NCBI GenBank assembly: GCA_900472675.1 | Contig: UCJA01000002.1 | Coordinates: 38,025 to 102,024 of the forward strand | Direction of reading: 5' to 3' | Length of the DNA stretch: 64,000 nucleotides | DNA from: Hyphomicrobiales bacterium | GTDB taxonomy: Bacteria; Pseudomonadota; Alphaproteobacteria; Rhizobiales; Rhizobiaceae | Shown: positions 45,264-54,391 of the stretch, piece after piece | Layout of the letters: the number at the start of each line of letters is the position of its first letter | Position numbering within the stretch: the stretch's first letter is position 1 | Notes under the pieces: model-generated | What the model was told of the DNA's origin: nothing | What the model saw: only the letters and a program-made list of their open reading frames with translations | The model's database searches: none | Position numbers and translations under genes: made by a program

Positions 45264-46022
45264 ATGTCGCTACAGTTGTTCAACCTTGAGGGAAAACGTG
45301 CCCTGATTACCGGCTCTTCGCAGGGCATTGGCCTCGCCCTTGCAAAAGGCCTGGCAGAAGCCGGCGCCTCGATCGTGCTTAACGGTCGCGATGAGACCAA
45401 GCTGAAGGCGGCGGCAGACGGGTTCGAAACGCCGGTCGATAGTCTCGCCTTTGACGCCACGGACCACCAGGCGGTCCGCGACGCCGTCGACCGCTTCGAG
45501 GCGGAAACCGGTGCCATCGACATTCTCGTCAACAATGCCGGCATGCAGCACCGGGGGCCGCTCGAGGATTTCCCGGCGGACGCCTTCGAGCGTCTGTTGC
45601 GCACCAATGTTTCCAGCGTCTTTAATGTTGGTCAGGCAGTTGCCCGCCACATGATCGCCCGCGGTAAAGGCAAGATCATCAACATCGCGAGCGTCCAGAC
45701 AGCACTGGCCCGCCCCGGCATCGCGCCGTATACGGCGACAAAAGGCGCTGTCGGCAACCTCACCAAGGGCATGGCGACAGACTGGGCAAGGCACGGCCTG
45801 CAGTGCAACGCCATCGCCCCCGGCTATTTCGACACGCCGCTCAATGCCGCTCTGGTCAGCGACGAGACTTTTTCCGCCTGGCTTGAAAAGCGCACCCCAG
45901 CCGGCCGCTGGGGCAAGGTCGAGGAACTGGTCGGCGCGTGCATCTTCCTGTCTTCGGATGCCTCCTCCTTCGTCAACGGTCACACGCTTTATGTCGACGG
46001 TGGCATCACCGCATCGCTCTGA
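45264..46022 (+). CDS. idnO: Gluconate 5-dehydrogenase (SDR family)
   Basis: This 252-residue short-chain dehydrogenase reversibly converts gluconate and 5-ketogluconate. Features include FNLEGKRALITGSSQGIG at the N-terminus, NNAGMQHRGPLEDF, IINIASVQTALARPGIAPYTATKGAV with the catalytic Tyr and Lys, and APGYFDTPLN, which together are characteristic of the Ga5DH/IdnO group. It is a single gene here, with its own upstream repeats. It fits the sugar-acid theme of the window. Confidence 0.88.
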   Translation: MSLQLFNLEGKRALITGSSQGIGLALAKGLAEAGASIVLNGRDETKLKAAADGFETPVDSLAFDATDHQAVRDAVDRFEAETGAIDILVNNAGMQHRGPLEDFPADAFERLLRTNVSSVFNVGQAVARHMIARGKGKIINIASVQTALARPGIAPYTATKGAVGNLTKGMATDWARHGLQCNAIAPGYFDTPLNAALVSDETFSAWLEKRTPAGRWGKVEELVGACIFLSSDASSFVNGHTLYVDGGITASL

Positions 46023-46093
46023 AGGCTGTCGCCAAGCATCAGGGCGACCTGCGTCTCCGCCGCCCATCGGCTCGACCAGCAGCACCTCATCCG

Positions 46094-48214
46094 CTATTTG
46101 CCCTTGGTGTTGACCGAGCGCTGGGTCTCGGGCTTCGGCAGCTTTTCCAGCAGATCAGCTTCGTCGGCGACGATCGAGGCCGCTTCGTTCCTCAACACGT
46201 CCTTTGCATTTTTGCGGGCATTTTCCATCGCAAGGTCAGCACTCAGGCTCCGCTCGTTCGACTGCAAACCGTCATCCTCACTATTGACCAGCCCGTCGCC
46301 CTCGCGCTCGCGTGCCTTGAGACGGGCTGCAAGAGCCGCCTGTTCGTTTCGACGTTCCGTTTCGTTGAGGGAGATGACCCGCTTTTCGCGCTGGGCCTTC
46401 AATTCTGCAGCATCTTCGACGAACCGCTGGAAGTCCGGGTCGTTTTGCGTCCGGGCATCATGCCGGCTCTTCAACTGCGGCAATAGCGCAGCCGTGTTCC
46501 CCGCCGCCGTATATTTTGCGGGCTTGATCTGGGCCCAGGGCAGCGCGTTGTCGTAGCTCGCCTCGCCAAGCGTCTTGGGGTCGGAAAGCCCCGGCAGGCC
46601 GATGTCCGGCATCACGCCGCGCAGCTGTGTCGTCCCGCCATCGACCCGGAAGAACTGGGCAATCGTCAGCTTCAGCTGACCGAATTTCGGCTTGCTGTTC
46701 TTGGCCACCTGGTCGAGATCGACCACCGTCTGCACGGTACCCTTGCCGAAACTGGGTTCGCCGACGATCACGCCGCGACCGTAATCCTGGATCGCAGCCG
46801 CGAAAATCTCGGAAGCCGACGCGGAGCCGCGATTGATCAACACACCGACCGGACCGGTCCAGGCGGGCGTGGAAAGATCGTCGCTTTCGACCTTGATCTT
46901 GCCTTCCGCATCGCGCTGCTGAACCACCGGCCCCTTGCCGACGAACAGACCGGTCAGATCGATCGCCTCGGACAGGGATCCGCCACCGTTGTCGCGCAGG
47001 TCGATCAGCACGCCATCGACCTTGTCCTGCTTGAGCTCGGCAAGGAGCTTTGCAACGTCGCGGCTTGCGCTCTTGAAGTTCTTGTCACCTTTGCGTCGGG
47101 CTTCGAAATCCTCGTAAAACGCCGGAAGGGTGATCACGCCAATTTTACGGTCGGCACCGCCCTCCGTCACGGGTAGGATGGTCTTTTTTGCGGCCTGTTT
47201 GTCCAGGCTGATCTTGTCCCGCACCAGGTTGATGACGCGGTGGCTTGCATTTTCTCCGCCCTCTGCCGGCAGGATTTCCAGACGCACGATGGAATCCTTG
47301 GTCCCGCGGATCATCTGGACGACCTCGTCGAGGCGCGTACCGACGACTTCCTTGACGGCGCCGCTATCGCCCTGGCCGACGCCGATGATGCGATCCCCAA
47401 CCGAAAGCTTGCCGGACAGTTGCGCCGGGCCGCCGGGGACAAGATCGCGGATCGTCGTATAGCCATCGCGATCCTGCAGAACCGCGCCAATCCCCACGAG
47501 CGAAAGCTTCATGGAGATATCGAAGTCAGCCGAAGCGGCGGCGCCGAAATAGTCGGTATGCGGGTCCACGGAGGTGGTATAGGCGGCCATGAACGACTGG
47601 AACACGTCGTCGCTCTTGTAGGTATAAACGCGGTCCAGGGCATTCTTATAGCGCTTGTCGAGCGTATCGCGAATGGCGGCGTCCGTCTGGCCTGCCAGTT
47701 TCAGCCGCAGCCAGTCGTTCTTGACGCGTTTGCGCCACAGGTCGTTGCTCTGCGCTTCAGATTGCGGCCAGGGCTCCATGTCGCGCGACAGGGAATAGTC
47801 TTCCTGCACACTGAAATCGAAGCCCTGCTTGAACAGCTCGCGCGAATAGGCCATGCGATCCGCGACCCGCTGCGTATAGATGTTGAAGATCGCGAACGGA
47901 ATCATCAGGTCTTCGCTGCCGATCGCATCGTCGATCGCGGTATTGTTGGCCATGAAGACATCGATGTCGGCCTGCAGGAAGAAGCTGCGTTCCCCATCCA
48001 GGGACTTGATGTACCGGTCCATGATCTTGACCGACAGGGCATCGTCCAGCGGAACGGGCTTGTAGGCATACCGCGACAGGAATTGGGCGCTCAGGTGAGC
48101 GGCCTGCGCCTGTTCCTGCACTGGTGACAAACTCGGCGTCGCCGCGACTTCCAAGGAATAGGCTGGCGTTGCAAGGACGAGGAGTAGGCCGAGGAAACCG
48201 TAACGTATGCGCAT
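46094..48214 (-). CDS. prc: Tail-specific (carboxy-terminal processing) protease, Prc type
   Basis: This 706-residue periplasmic S41 protease is close to E. coli Prc (682 residues). It has a signal peptide (MRIRYGFLGLLLVLATPAYS), an N-terminal helical domain, a PDZ domain (GIGAVLQDRDGYTTIRDLVPGGPAQLSGKLSVGDRIIGVG) and the protease core. The catalytic set is visible as Ser466 (GSASASEIF), Asp477 (QDYG) and Lys491 (FGKGTVQ), counted from ATG 48214. A C-terminal helical domain follows. It cleaves membrane-associated or tagged proteins from their C-termini. The ATG at 48214 is chosen because the signal peptide begins there. Confidence 0.95.
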   Translation of the reverse strand: MRIRYGFLGLLLVLATPAYSLEVAATPSLSPVQEQAQAAHLSAQFLSRYAYKPVPLDDALSVKIMDRYIKSLDGERSFFLQADIDVFMANNTAIDDAIGSEDLMIPFAIFNIYTQRVADRMAYSRELFKQGFDFSVQEDYSLSRDMEPWPQSEAQSNDLWRKRVKNDWLRLKLAGQTDAAIRDTLDKRYKNALDRVYTYKSDDVFQSFMAAYTTSVDPHTDYFGAAASADFDISMKLSLVGIGAVLQDRDGYTTIRDLVPGGPAQLSGKLSVGDRIIGVGQGDSGAVKEVVGTRLDEVVQMIRGTKDSIVRLEILPAEGGENASHRVINLVRDKISLDKQAAKKTILPVTEGGADRKIGVITLPAFYEDFEARRKGDKNFKSASRDVAKLLAELKQDKVDGVLIDLRDNGGGSLSEAIDLTGLFVGKGPVVQQRDAEGKIKVESDDLSTPAWTGPVGVLINRGSASASEIFAAAIQDYGRGVIVGEPSFGKGTVQTVVDLDQVAKNSKPKFGQLKLTIAQFFRVDGGTTQLRGVMPDIGLPGLSDPKTLGEASYDNALPWAQIKPAKYTAAGNTAALLPQLKSRHDARTQNDPDFQRFVEDAAELKAQREKRVISLNETERRNEQAALAARLKAREREGDGLVNSEDDGLQSNERSLSADLAMENARKNAKDVLRNEAASIVADEADLLEKLPKPETQRSVNTKGK

Positions 48215-48548
48215 TAAGCTTTGATCCCAATTCCGACTTTTGGTTTCCCCTACAATAGGGGTGGAGCAATGATGCCGTTTTGGCAACCAATGATCACGCA
48301 ACATTTCGTGTCAATCATAAGATATCCGACTTTGAAACCTATCGGTGACCCGGTTCTATTTCTCTTCGCGCATCTACCTTGTCCGCGCGGCTTCGTGCCA
48401 ATGTCCGCGAGCCTGCCGTCATTGAAGGGTCCTCAGACGCGTTGAGGATCATTTGCGTCGTCACCTGCTCGGCATCCACGCTCCTTCCGAACGAGCCGAT
48501 CTGACCATTTCGGTCTGATCTGGGGATTGTAATCAAACCATCTCGAAA
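48215..48548. other. Divergent intergenic region, mostly without recognisable features
   Basis: This space separates prc (minus) from the Ugp-type operon (plus). It contains short dyads, for example GGTTTCCCCTACAATAGGGG near 48240. No convincing coding frame was seen; a small frame at 48221-48445 lacks a ribosome site and codon bias. The PHO box and promoter of the plus operon follow immediately downstream. Confidence 0.5.
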
Positions 48549-48582
48549 CTGTCGTCTGAATGTCATGCGTCGGACGCATAGG
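48549..48582 (+). promoter_or_regulatory. PHO box and promoter of the Ugp-type operon
   Basis: CTGTCGT (48549-48555), four bases, then ATGTCAT (48560-48566) forms the 7-4-7 direct repeat of alphaproteobacterial PHO boxes. A -10-like CATAGG (48577-48582) begins ten bases after the second half-site, the spacing expected where PhoB replaces a -35 element. The ATG of the first gene is at 48605, giving a short leader. Confidence 0.75.
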
Positions 48583-48604
48583 GTGCGCCGCAAAGGAGTG
48601 CCGC

Positions 48605-49762
48605 ATGCAGCCGCAATCGCTAGAACTTTCGGGGATCGGAAAAGGCTTCGGGGCGGATGACGTCCTGAAATCCATAGATCTTTCCATTCGCCCCGGCGAG
48701 TTCCTGTCGCTGGTCGGCATGTCCGGATGTGGGAAGTCGACTCTGCTGCGGATCATCGCCGGTCTTGAAACGCCCGACCGCGGCAGCGTCTCGATCGGCA
48801 GCAAGGATGTGACCGACGTCGATCCGAGCGAGCGCAACCTCGCCATGGTCTTTCAGTCCTACGCGCTCTACCCGCACATGACCGTTCGCGAGAATATCGC
48901 GACGCCGCTGCGGATGCGCCGACTGTCGTTTGCGGCGCGGCTGCCGCTGATCGGCCGGATGATCGGGGACGCGGGCACGCTGCGGGAGATCGCGGCGCTC
49001 GTCGAGGAAGCTGCGGAAACGCTGCAGATCGGCCACCTGCTCGATCGCAAGCCGGCACAGCTCTCCGGCGGACAGCGCCAGCGCGTGGCACTCGCCCGGG
49101 CACTGGTCCGCTCGCCGTCCGCCTTCCTAATGGATGAGCCGCTGTCGAACCTCGACGCCAAGCTGCGCGCCCACATGCGCGAGGAACTGACCGGCCTGCA
49201 TCGACGCCTCGGCGCCACGTTCATCTACGTTACCCATGACCAGCTCGAAGCGATGACCATGTCCGACCGCATCGCGCTGATGTCGGAAGGCGGCATCGAG
49301 CAGCTCGGCACGCCGGACGAACTCTACCAGCAGCCCGCAACCCTCACGGTCGCCCGCTTCATCGGCACGCCGACGATCAATCTCGTCCCCGTCGAGATCG
49401 CAACGTCCGGGCGCATCTCCGCCTACGGTCATGAGCTCGACCTGGAAGCGAAAGTCCAGGCTGCCGGGCAGAACGCACAACCGGCAACGCTCGGCATAAG
49501 GGCTGAGGATCTTTACCCCGCGCCGGATGGTCTGGCCGTCAGGATCCTGCGCAGCGAAACCTATGGTGCCGATCGCTTCGTCACCTGCCATCTGGACAGC
49601 GACCAGTCGGTGCGGCTCGTCATGCGCCAGCATGCCGGCGACACGCTTCCGACCGGGTCCGGCGACACGCTGCGGCTGCGCTTTGCCGAACAGCGCGCCC
49701 ACCTTTTCGGCGCGGATGAAAAGCGCATCGAGGTGTGTGCCCGCGCGCGGGTTGCCGCATGA
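48605..49762 (+). CDS. Ugp/Mal-type ABC transporter ATPase
   Basis: This 385-residue nucleotide-binding subunit of the MalK/UgpC type has Walker A GMSGCGKS, signature LSGGQRQRVALA, Walker B AFLMDEPLSNLD and a C-terminal TOBE-like regulatory domain (ATLGIRAEDLYPAPDG). An insert (LSFAARLPLIGRMIGDAGTL) lies between Q-loop and signature, absent from standard UgpC. ATG at 48605 follows AAAGGAG. It is the first gene of a five-gene operon behind a PHO box, so glycerol-3-phosphate, glycerophosphodiesters or another organophosphate are likely substrates. Confidence 0.9.
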   Translation: MQPQSLELSGIGKGFGADDVLKSIDLSIRPGEFLSLVGMSGCGKSTLLRIIAGLETPDRGSVSIGSKDVTDVDPSERNLAMVFQSYALYPHMTVRENIATPLRMRRLSFAARLPLIGRMIGDAGTLREIAALVEEAAETLQIGHLLDRKPAQLSGGQRQRVALARALVRSPSAFLMDEPLSNLDAKLRAHMREELTGLHRRLGATFIYVTHDQLEAMTMSDRIALMSEGGIEQLGTPDELYQQPATLTVARFIGTPTINLVPVEIATSGRISAYGHELDLEAKVQAAGQNAQPATLGIRAEDLYPAPDGLAVRILRSETYGADRFVTCHLDSDQSVRLVMRQHAGDTLPTGSGDTLRLRFAEQRAHLFGADEKRIEVCARARVAA

Positions 49763-50688
49763 CGATCGCCGAAGCGAACCTCGCAAACATGCCGGCCAAG
49801 GCCCGTGCGAAACGCTCTCCCGCCGACCGCCGCATGGCGCGCCTGGGGCTTTTGTTTGCCGCGCCCTCGGCCTTCCTGCTCCTCGCCTTCTACATCATCC
49901 CGATCATCGTTCTCGCGGTCTTTTCGGTTACCGACTACCGGCTCGGTGCCCTGTCGATCAGCTTCGTCGGACTCGAAAACTTCACCAAGGCGTTCAGCGA
50001 CACGGTGTTCCTGCGCTCGTTGAAGAACACGATCATCTACGCGGTCATCGTCATTCCGTTCGGTGTCCTCTTGGCGCTCGGTATCGCGCTGCTGGTCTAC
50101 AATCGCAAGAAGAGCCGCGCCTTCTGGGAGATCGCCTACTTCCTGCCGGTGACCGCAACGCTGGTGGCCATGGCAACGGTCTGGCAGTTCCTGCTCCATC
50201 CGTCGCTGGGGCCTGTCAACGCCGCGATCAAGGCCTTCGGCTTCGAACCGGTGTCCTTCCTGTCCAACCCGGCCCTGCTGATCCCCACCATGGCGCTGAT
50301 CGGCATCTGGCAGGTGCTGGGGTTCAACATGGTCCTGTTTCTGGCGGGCCTGACCGCCATTCCGAAAGACCTGCATGAGGCGGCCCGTCTCGATGGCGCC
50401 AAACACCCGATCGACCGGTTTTTGACCGTGACCTGGCCCATGCTCGGGCCGACGACGCTGTTCGTCGTCGTCACCACCTCGATTTCCGCCTTCAAGGTTT
50501 TCGAGACCGTCGCCGTGCTGACCAAGGGACGCTTCGGTTCGGAAACGCTGCTGTTCGAGCTCTATCTCGAAGGCTTCGAATATTCCAACACCGGATATGC
50601 GGCAGCGCTCACCCTGCTGTTTCTCGTGATCGTGCTCATCCTGTCGATCGGCCAGATGGTGCATATGGACCGGAAGGTGCACTACTGA
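49759..50688 (+). CDS. Ugp/Mal-type ABC permease (UgpA/MalF type)
   Basis: This 309-residue permease has six helices and the EAA loop EAARLDGAKHPIDRFLTVTWPMLGPTT. Its ATG overlaps the ATPase stop by four bases (ATGA). It forms a heterodimer with the next permease. Confidence 0.92.
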   Translation: MTIAEANLANMPAKARAKRSPADRRMARLGLLFAAPSAFLLLAFYIIPIIVLAVFSVTDYRLGALSISFVGLENFTKAFSDTVFLRSLKNTIIYAVIVIPFGVLLALGIALLVYNRKKSRAFWEIAYFLPVTATLVAMATVWQFLLHPSLGPVNAAIKAFGFEPVSFLSNPALLIPTMALIGIWQVLGFNMVLFLAGLTAIPKDLHEAARLDGAKHPIDRFLTVTWPMLGPTTLFVVVTTSISAFKVFETVAVLTKGRFGSETLLFELYLEGFEYSNTGYAAALTLLFLVIVLILSIGQMVHMDRKVHY

Positions 50689-51509
50689 TGGCGGCGCTGC
50701 GCAAATACCTGCCCCATCTGGTTCTGGCGCTCGGCTGCGTGCCCATGCTCCTGCCCTTCTACTGGATGCTGCTCACCTCGATCCGCTCGCCGTCCGAGAT
50801 CTTCAACGTCTCGCTCTGGCCTATCCCCGAACACTTCGATGCGGTTACGAACTATGGCCGTGCGGCCGCCCAGGTCCCCATGGCCCGCTTCATGCTGAAC
50901 GGCGTGATCGTCTGTGTCGGCATTCTGGTCGTCCAGGTGCTGACCGCAGTGCCGGCAGCCTATGCGCTGGCAAAGCTTCGCTTCCCGGCCCGCCGGCTGA
51001 TGATGACGCTGATCATCGCGGCGCTTTGCGTGCCCATGCAGGCGCTCGCCCTGCCGCTCTTTGTGGGCCTGGCCAAGGCCAACCTGCTCAACACCTACTT
51101 TGCCATGATGGCGCCCTTCTTCCTGTCGGTGTTTGCCATTTTCCTGTTCCACCAGTCCTTCCGCAGCTATCCGGAAGAGGTCATCGAAGCGGCCCGCATG
51201 GATGGATTTTCTGAGATGGAAATCTGCTGGCGGCTGGTGCTGCGCGGCTCGCTGCCGTCGCTTGCAGCCTTCGCGGTTTTCTCGCTGGTCGCCCACTGGA
51301 ACGACCTCTACTGGCCGATGATCGTGGTGACCGACACCAATCTGGCACCGCCGCCGCTCGGCATGCTGTTTTTCTCCGACGTGGAATCCGGCGCGAACTA
51401 CGGCGCCCTGATGGCCGGCGCCGCCATCATCACGACCCCCATGGTCATCTGCTTCCTGTTCGCCCGCAAGCATTTCATCGCCGGTATCACGATGACCGGG
51501 GTCAAATAG
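50688..51509 (+). CDS. Ugp/Mal-type ABC permease (UgpE/MalG type)
   Basis: This 273-residue permease has six helices and the EAA loop VIEAARMDGFSEMEICWRLVLRGSLPSLAAFAV. Its ATG overlaps the preceding TGA by one base (TGATG). Together with the previous gene it forms the pore. Confidence 0.93.
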   Translation: MAALRKYLPHLVLALGCVPMLLPFYWMLLTSIRSPSEIFNVSLWPIPEHFDAVTNYGRAAAQVPMARFMLNGVIVCVGILVVQVLTAVPAAYALAKLRFPARRLMMTLIIAALCVPMQALALPLFVGLAKANLLNTYFAMMAPFFLSVFAIFLFHQSFRSYPEEVIEAARMDGFSEMEICWRLVLRGSLPSLAAFAVFSLVAHWNDLYWPMIVVTDTNLAPPPLGMLFFSDVESGANYGALMAGAAIITTPMVICFLFARKHFIAGITMTGVK

Positions 51510-51576
51510 TCCACCCTCTACACGGCTTTCCTCTCTTCCCTCCCGACCAACCCGATCCGACCCAACGGAGATTGTC

Positions 51577-52872
51577 ATGAAGATCACCCGACGCGCGATC
51601 GTCAGCAGCATGGCGCTTGGCCTTGCACTTGCTGGCCACGCGACCCAAAGCTTTGCAGCCGATGTGACGCTGAACGTTCTCTACAACCTGCCGGGCTTCA
51701 CGAAATTCCATCAGCCGCTCGCCGATGAGTTCATGAAGAACAACCCCGACATCAAGATCAACTTCCTGGCACCGGCCACCGGCTATAACGAAGGCCAGCA
51801 GCAGGTTCTTCGCTCCGCCGTCACCGGCAACCTGCCGGACGTCTACTTCTCCGGCTATAACCTGACCGCCGAACTGGTCCACACGCTTCTGCCGCGCAAG
51901 CAGATCACCGATCTTGGCCCGTTCATCGAGGCCGAAGGCGGCCAGGCCTTCCTCGACAAGAACTACAGCCCGAAAATGTCCGCACTCGGCAAGGTGGATG
52001 GCGTCCAGTACGGCCTGCCGGTCAACGCGTCGTCGCCCATCATCTTCGTCAATGCCGATCTGGTGACCAAGGCCGGCGGTGATCCGGACAACATGCCGAA
52101 GACCTTTCCGGAGCTGATCGAGCTGGCCCGCAAAATCCATGCCCTCGACTCAAAGGTCGCTGGCATGGGTTACGACATCAACGGTTGGCCGGATGACTGG
52201 CTGTGGCAGTCGCTGATCTTCCAGCAGGGCGGCAAGCTGGTCGACCAGTCCACCAAGAAGGTCGCATTCGACAACGAGATCGGCCTCAATGCGCTGACGC
52301 TTACCCGCCGGTTCGTCACCGACGGCGGCCAGAACCTTCTCGACTGGGACCAGTCTCGCCAGCAGTTCGGCGCAGGCCTCACCGGTTTCATCTTCTCGAC
52401 GCCTGCCCACGTGCAGACGATCGAGGCACTGGTCGGTGACCGGTTCAAACTGAAGACGACCACCTTCCCGCTCGACAATCCGAAGGATGGTGGCGTTCCG
52501 ACAGGCGGCAACTCGGCCGTCATCCTGACCCAGGACAAGGCAACCCAGGACGCTGCCTGGAAGTACCTCAAGTGGGTCACCGGCCCGCAGGCGCAGAACG
52601 TTATCGTGCGCATCACCGGCTACCTGCCCACCAACAAGCTGGCCACCGGTCCGGATTTCCTGGCGCCCTATTATGCCGAGCATCCGAACGTCAAGACGGC
52701 GTCCCTGCAGGCTGAACGGTCGCTTCCCTGGGCCGGCTATCCCGGCGGCGATTCCGTCCGCATCTGGCGCACCCAGCGCGACATCATCGGCGCTGTCATG
52801 CGCGGCGAAGTCACGCCGGAAGCCGGTCTGAAGCAGATCGTCGAGCAGACCAACGGCCTGATGTCCAAGTAA
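51577..52872 (+). CDS. Family 1 periplasmic solute-binding protein (UgpB-like)
   Basis: This 431-residue protein has a signal peptide (RRAIVSSMALGLALAGHATQSFAA) and the SBP_bac_1 pattern: an opening VTLNVLYNLPGFTKFHQPLADEFMKNNPDIKINF, a DVYFSGYNL segment and YGLPVNASSPIIFVNADL. The ligand is unknown; the PHO box and the phosphodiesterase gene downstream argue for a phosphate ester such as a glycerophosphodiester. A strong hairpin follows the gene. Confidence 0.9.
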   Translation: MKITRRAIVSSMALGLALAGHATQSFAADVTLNVLYNLPGFTKFHQPLADEFMKNNPDIKINFLAPATGYNEGQQQVLRSAVTGNLPDVYFSGYNLTAELVHTLLPRKQITDLGPFIEAEGGQAFLDKNYSPKMSALGKVDGVQYGLPVNASSPIIFVNADLVTKAGGDPDNMPKTFPELIELARKIHALDSKVAGMGYDINGWPDDWLWQSLIFQQGGKLVDQSTKKVAFDNEIGLNALTLTRRFVTDGGQNLLDWDQSRQQFGAGLTGFIFSTPAHVQTIEALVGDRFKLKTTTFPLDNPKDGGVPTGGNSAVILTQDKATQDAAWKYLKWVTGPQAQNVIVRITGYLPTNKLATGPDFLAPYYAEHPNVKTASLQAERSLPWAGYPGGDSVRIWRTQRDIIGAVMRGEVTPEAGLKQIVEQTNGLMSK

Positions 52873-52893
52873 GCCGCCTCTCGGCCGCTTGAA

Positions 52894-52920
52894 GGCTGCG
52901 GGGAGAAACTCTCCGCAGCC
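52894..52920 (+). other. Strong hairpin after the binding-protein gene
   Basis: GGCTGCGGGGAG, a three-base loop and CTCTCCGCAGCC form a 12-pair stem with one G-U pair. No T-run follows and the operon continues into the phosphodiesterase gene 28 bases later. It may stabilise the binding-protein mRNA or partly terminate transcription. Confidence 0.6.
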
Positions 52921-52947
52921 GATCTCTATCCCGCAAGAAAGACTGCC

Positions 52948-53748
52948 ATGAAGATCATTCAGCTCACCGACACGCACCTGATGCCGTCAGGCATCGTCGT
53001 CAACGGCGTGGACCCGGAAAGACAGCTGCGCGCCGCCGTCGCCGATATCGTCGAAAAGCACTCCGATGCGGACCTGCTGGTGATGACGGGTGACCTTTGC
53101 AATCATGGCGACCCGGAAGCCTATGCCATCCTGAAGGACATACTGGCGGCTGTGCCGTTCGAAATCCGGCTGATGCTGGGCAACCACGATGACCGCCGCA
53201 ACTTCGTCGCCGCCTTTCCTGACCAGCCGCGCGACGACAACGGCTTTATCCAGTCCTTCATCGACACCGATGCCGGCCGGCTGATGTTCCTCGACAGCCA
53301 TGAGGCCGGCGTGATCGGCGGTATCTACGGTGACGACCGCCTCGAGTGGCTGGAGCGGACCCTCGCAACTGCCGGCGATCTGCCGGTGACCGTCTTCATC
53401 CATCATCCTCCTATGGACACCAGGATTGCCCATTTCGAACACATCGGCATGCACGATGATGGCGCCATCATGCAGCGCCTACACCGCCATGCGCCCGGCG
53501 TCCGACACATCGTGTTTGGCCATATCCACATACCGCTTGCCGGAACCACGGCCGAAGGCATCGCCTACAGCGCCGGCCAGGCCTGCTCGCACCGCTTCAT
53601 CACCGATGTCGACAGCCCGACCCCGCTCTGGACAGGTGGTAATCCCTGCTACCGGATCATCGACCTCGACCGAACCGGCCTGCGCGCCTATGGCGTGGAA
53701 GTGGGCGAAGCGGCAACGGGACGCGCACCGGTCTGTGAAGGTCCCTGA
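52948..53748 (+). CDS. Class III metallophosphoesterase, GpdQ/CpdA-like glycerophosphodiesterase
   Basis: This 266-residue calcineurin-like enzyme has all five metal motifs: Asp8-x-His10 (TDTH), GD (MTGDLCNHGD), GNHD, His in FIHHPP and GHIH. Members of this class include GpdQ (glycerophosphodiesters), cAMP phosphodiesterase and Rv0805. There is no signal peptide, so it acts on imported substrate in the cytoplasm. It closes the PHO-box operon, which favours organic phosphodiester hydrolysis over cAMP turnover. Confidence 0.85.
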   Translation: MKIIQLTDTHLMPSGIVVNGVDPERQLRAAVADIVEKHSDADLLVMTGDLCNHGDPEAYAILKDILAAVPFEIRLMLGNHDDRRNFVAAFPDQPRDDNGFIQSFIDTDAGRLMFLDSHEAGVIGGIYGDDRLEWLERTLATAGDLPVTVFIHHPPMDTRIAHFEHIGMHDDGAIMQRLHRHAPGVRHIVFGHIHIPLAGTTAEGIAYSAGQACSHRFITDVDSPTPLWTGGNPCYRIIDLDRTGLRAYGVEVGEAATGRAPVCEGP

Positions 53749-53800
53749 CCTCGGGCACAGTCCGATCTCTCTGCCAGCCTGGTAGCCCGTGATGTCTACT

Positions 53801-54307
53801 TCACCAACGCTCTGTTCCAGGCGGACCTTTGAACGGGCCGGCAACGGCTGAGGTGATCCATCCGCCGTAGAAGGTCCCGGCCTGGGGCACGACGGCCTCG
53901 CCGTCGACCAGGCACAAGTCCATGGTCTGCGGGTAGAAGGCCATGAAATCCTTGATCAGGACAAAGGATGGCGTGGGATGCGCATAGGCCCAGGCCGCGT
54001 TCCGGCTCGTTTTCTCGCCCGATTGAATATCGAAATAACGCGCCTGTCCTTTCCACTCGCAGAGTGACCTGCTGCCGCTCTCCCGGAGCAAGGAGAGATC
54101 GACGTCCGCGGGCGGAAAATAATAGGTCGGCGGATGACTTGTCTCGATCGTGCGCACGGCGGCCTTGGTCTCCGCAAGAACCTGACCGTTATAGATGATT
54201 TTCAGATGATTGCGCACCGGCTGGGCGATGCTCGGCCTCGGGAAAGACCAGACACTCTCCTGCCCGGGCAGGCATGGGTCTGGAACAGGATGCGCAAGAT
54301 TAGCCAT
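53801..54307 (-). CDS. DUF427 domain protein
   Basis: This 168-residue protein shows the DUF427 pattern: VRNHLKIIYNGQVLAET, the ThrTyrTyrPhePro-type strand PTYYFPPADV, SLCEWKGQARYFDI and AWAYAHPTPSF. The domain is found widely in bacteria without a settled function. The start ATG at 54307 has GGAGG just upstream. It is divergent from the PhnF-like regulator, and the four-half-site PHO region lies 85 bases upstream of its start, so shared control is possible. Confidence 0.82.
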   Translation of the reverse strand: MANLAHPVPDPCLPGQESVWSFPRPSIAQPVRNHLKIIYNGQVLAETKAAVRTIETSHPPTYYFPPADVDLSLLRESGSRSLCEWKGQARYFDIQSGEKTSRNAAWAYAHPTPSFVLIKDFMAFYPQTMDLCLVDGEAVVPQAGTFYGGWITSAVAGPFKGPPGTERW

Positions 54308-54391
54308 GATGTCCTCCGGTGCGAGCGAACATGCAGCAGCAAGCGTAATTTACAAGGCCGAAACGGCGTTGCCGCCGGCCCGGTTTTAAAA

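Noticed and set aside
48221..48445. Small plus-strand frame between prc and the Ugp-type operon
   Set aside because: No ribosome site, no domain, and composition unlike neighbouring genes.
52948..53748. Calling the phosphoesterase a cAMP phosphodiesterase (CpdA)
   Set aside because: Motifs alone do not separate CpdA from GpdQ-like enzymes; the PHO-box operon context favours organophosphate hydrolysis.
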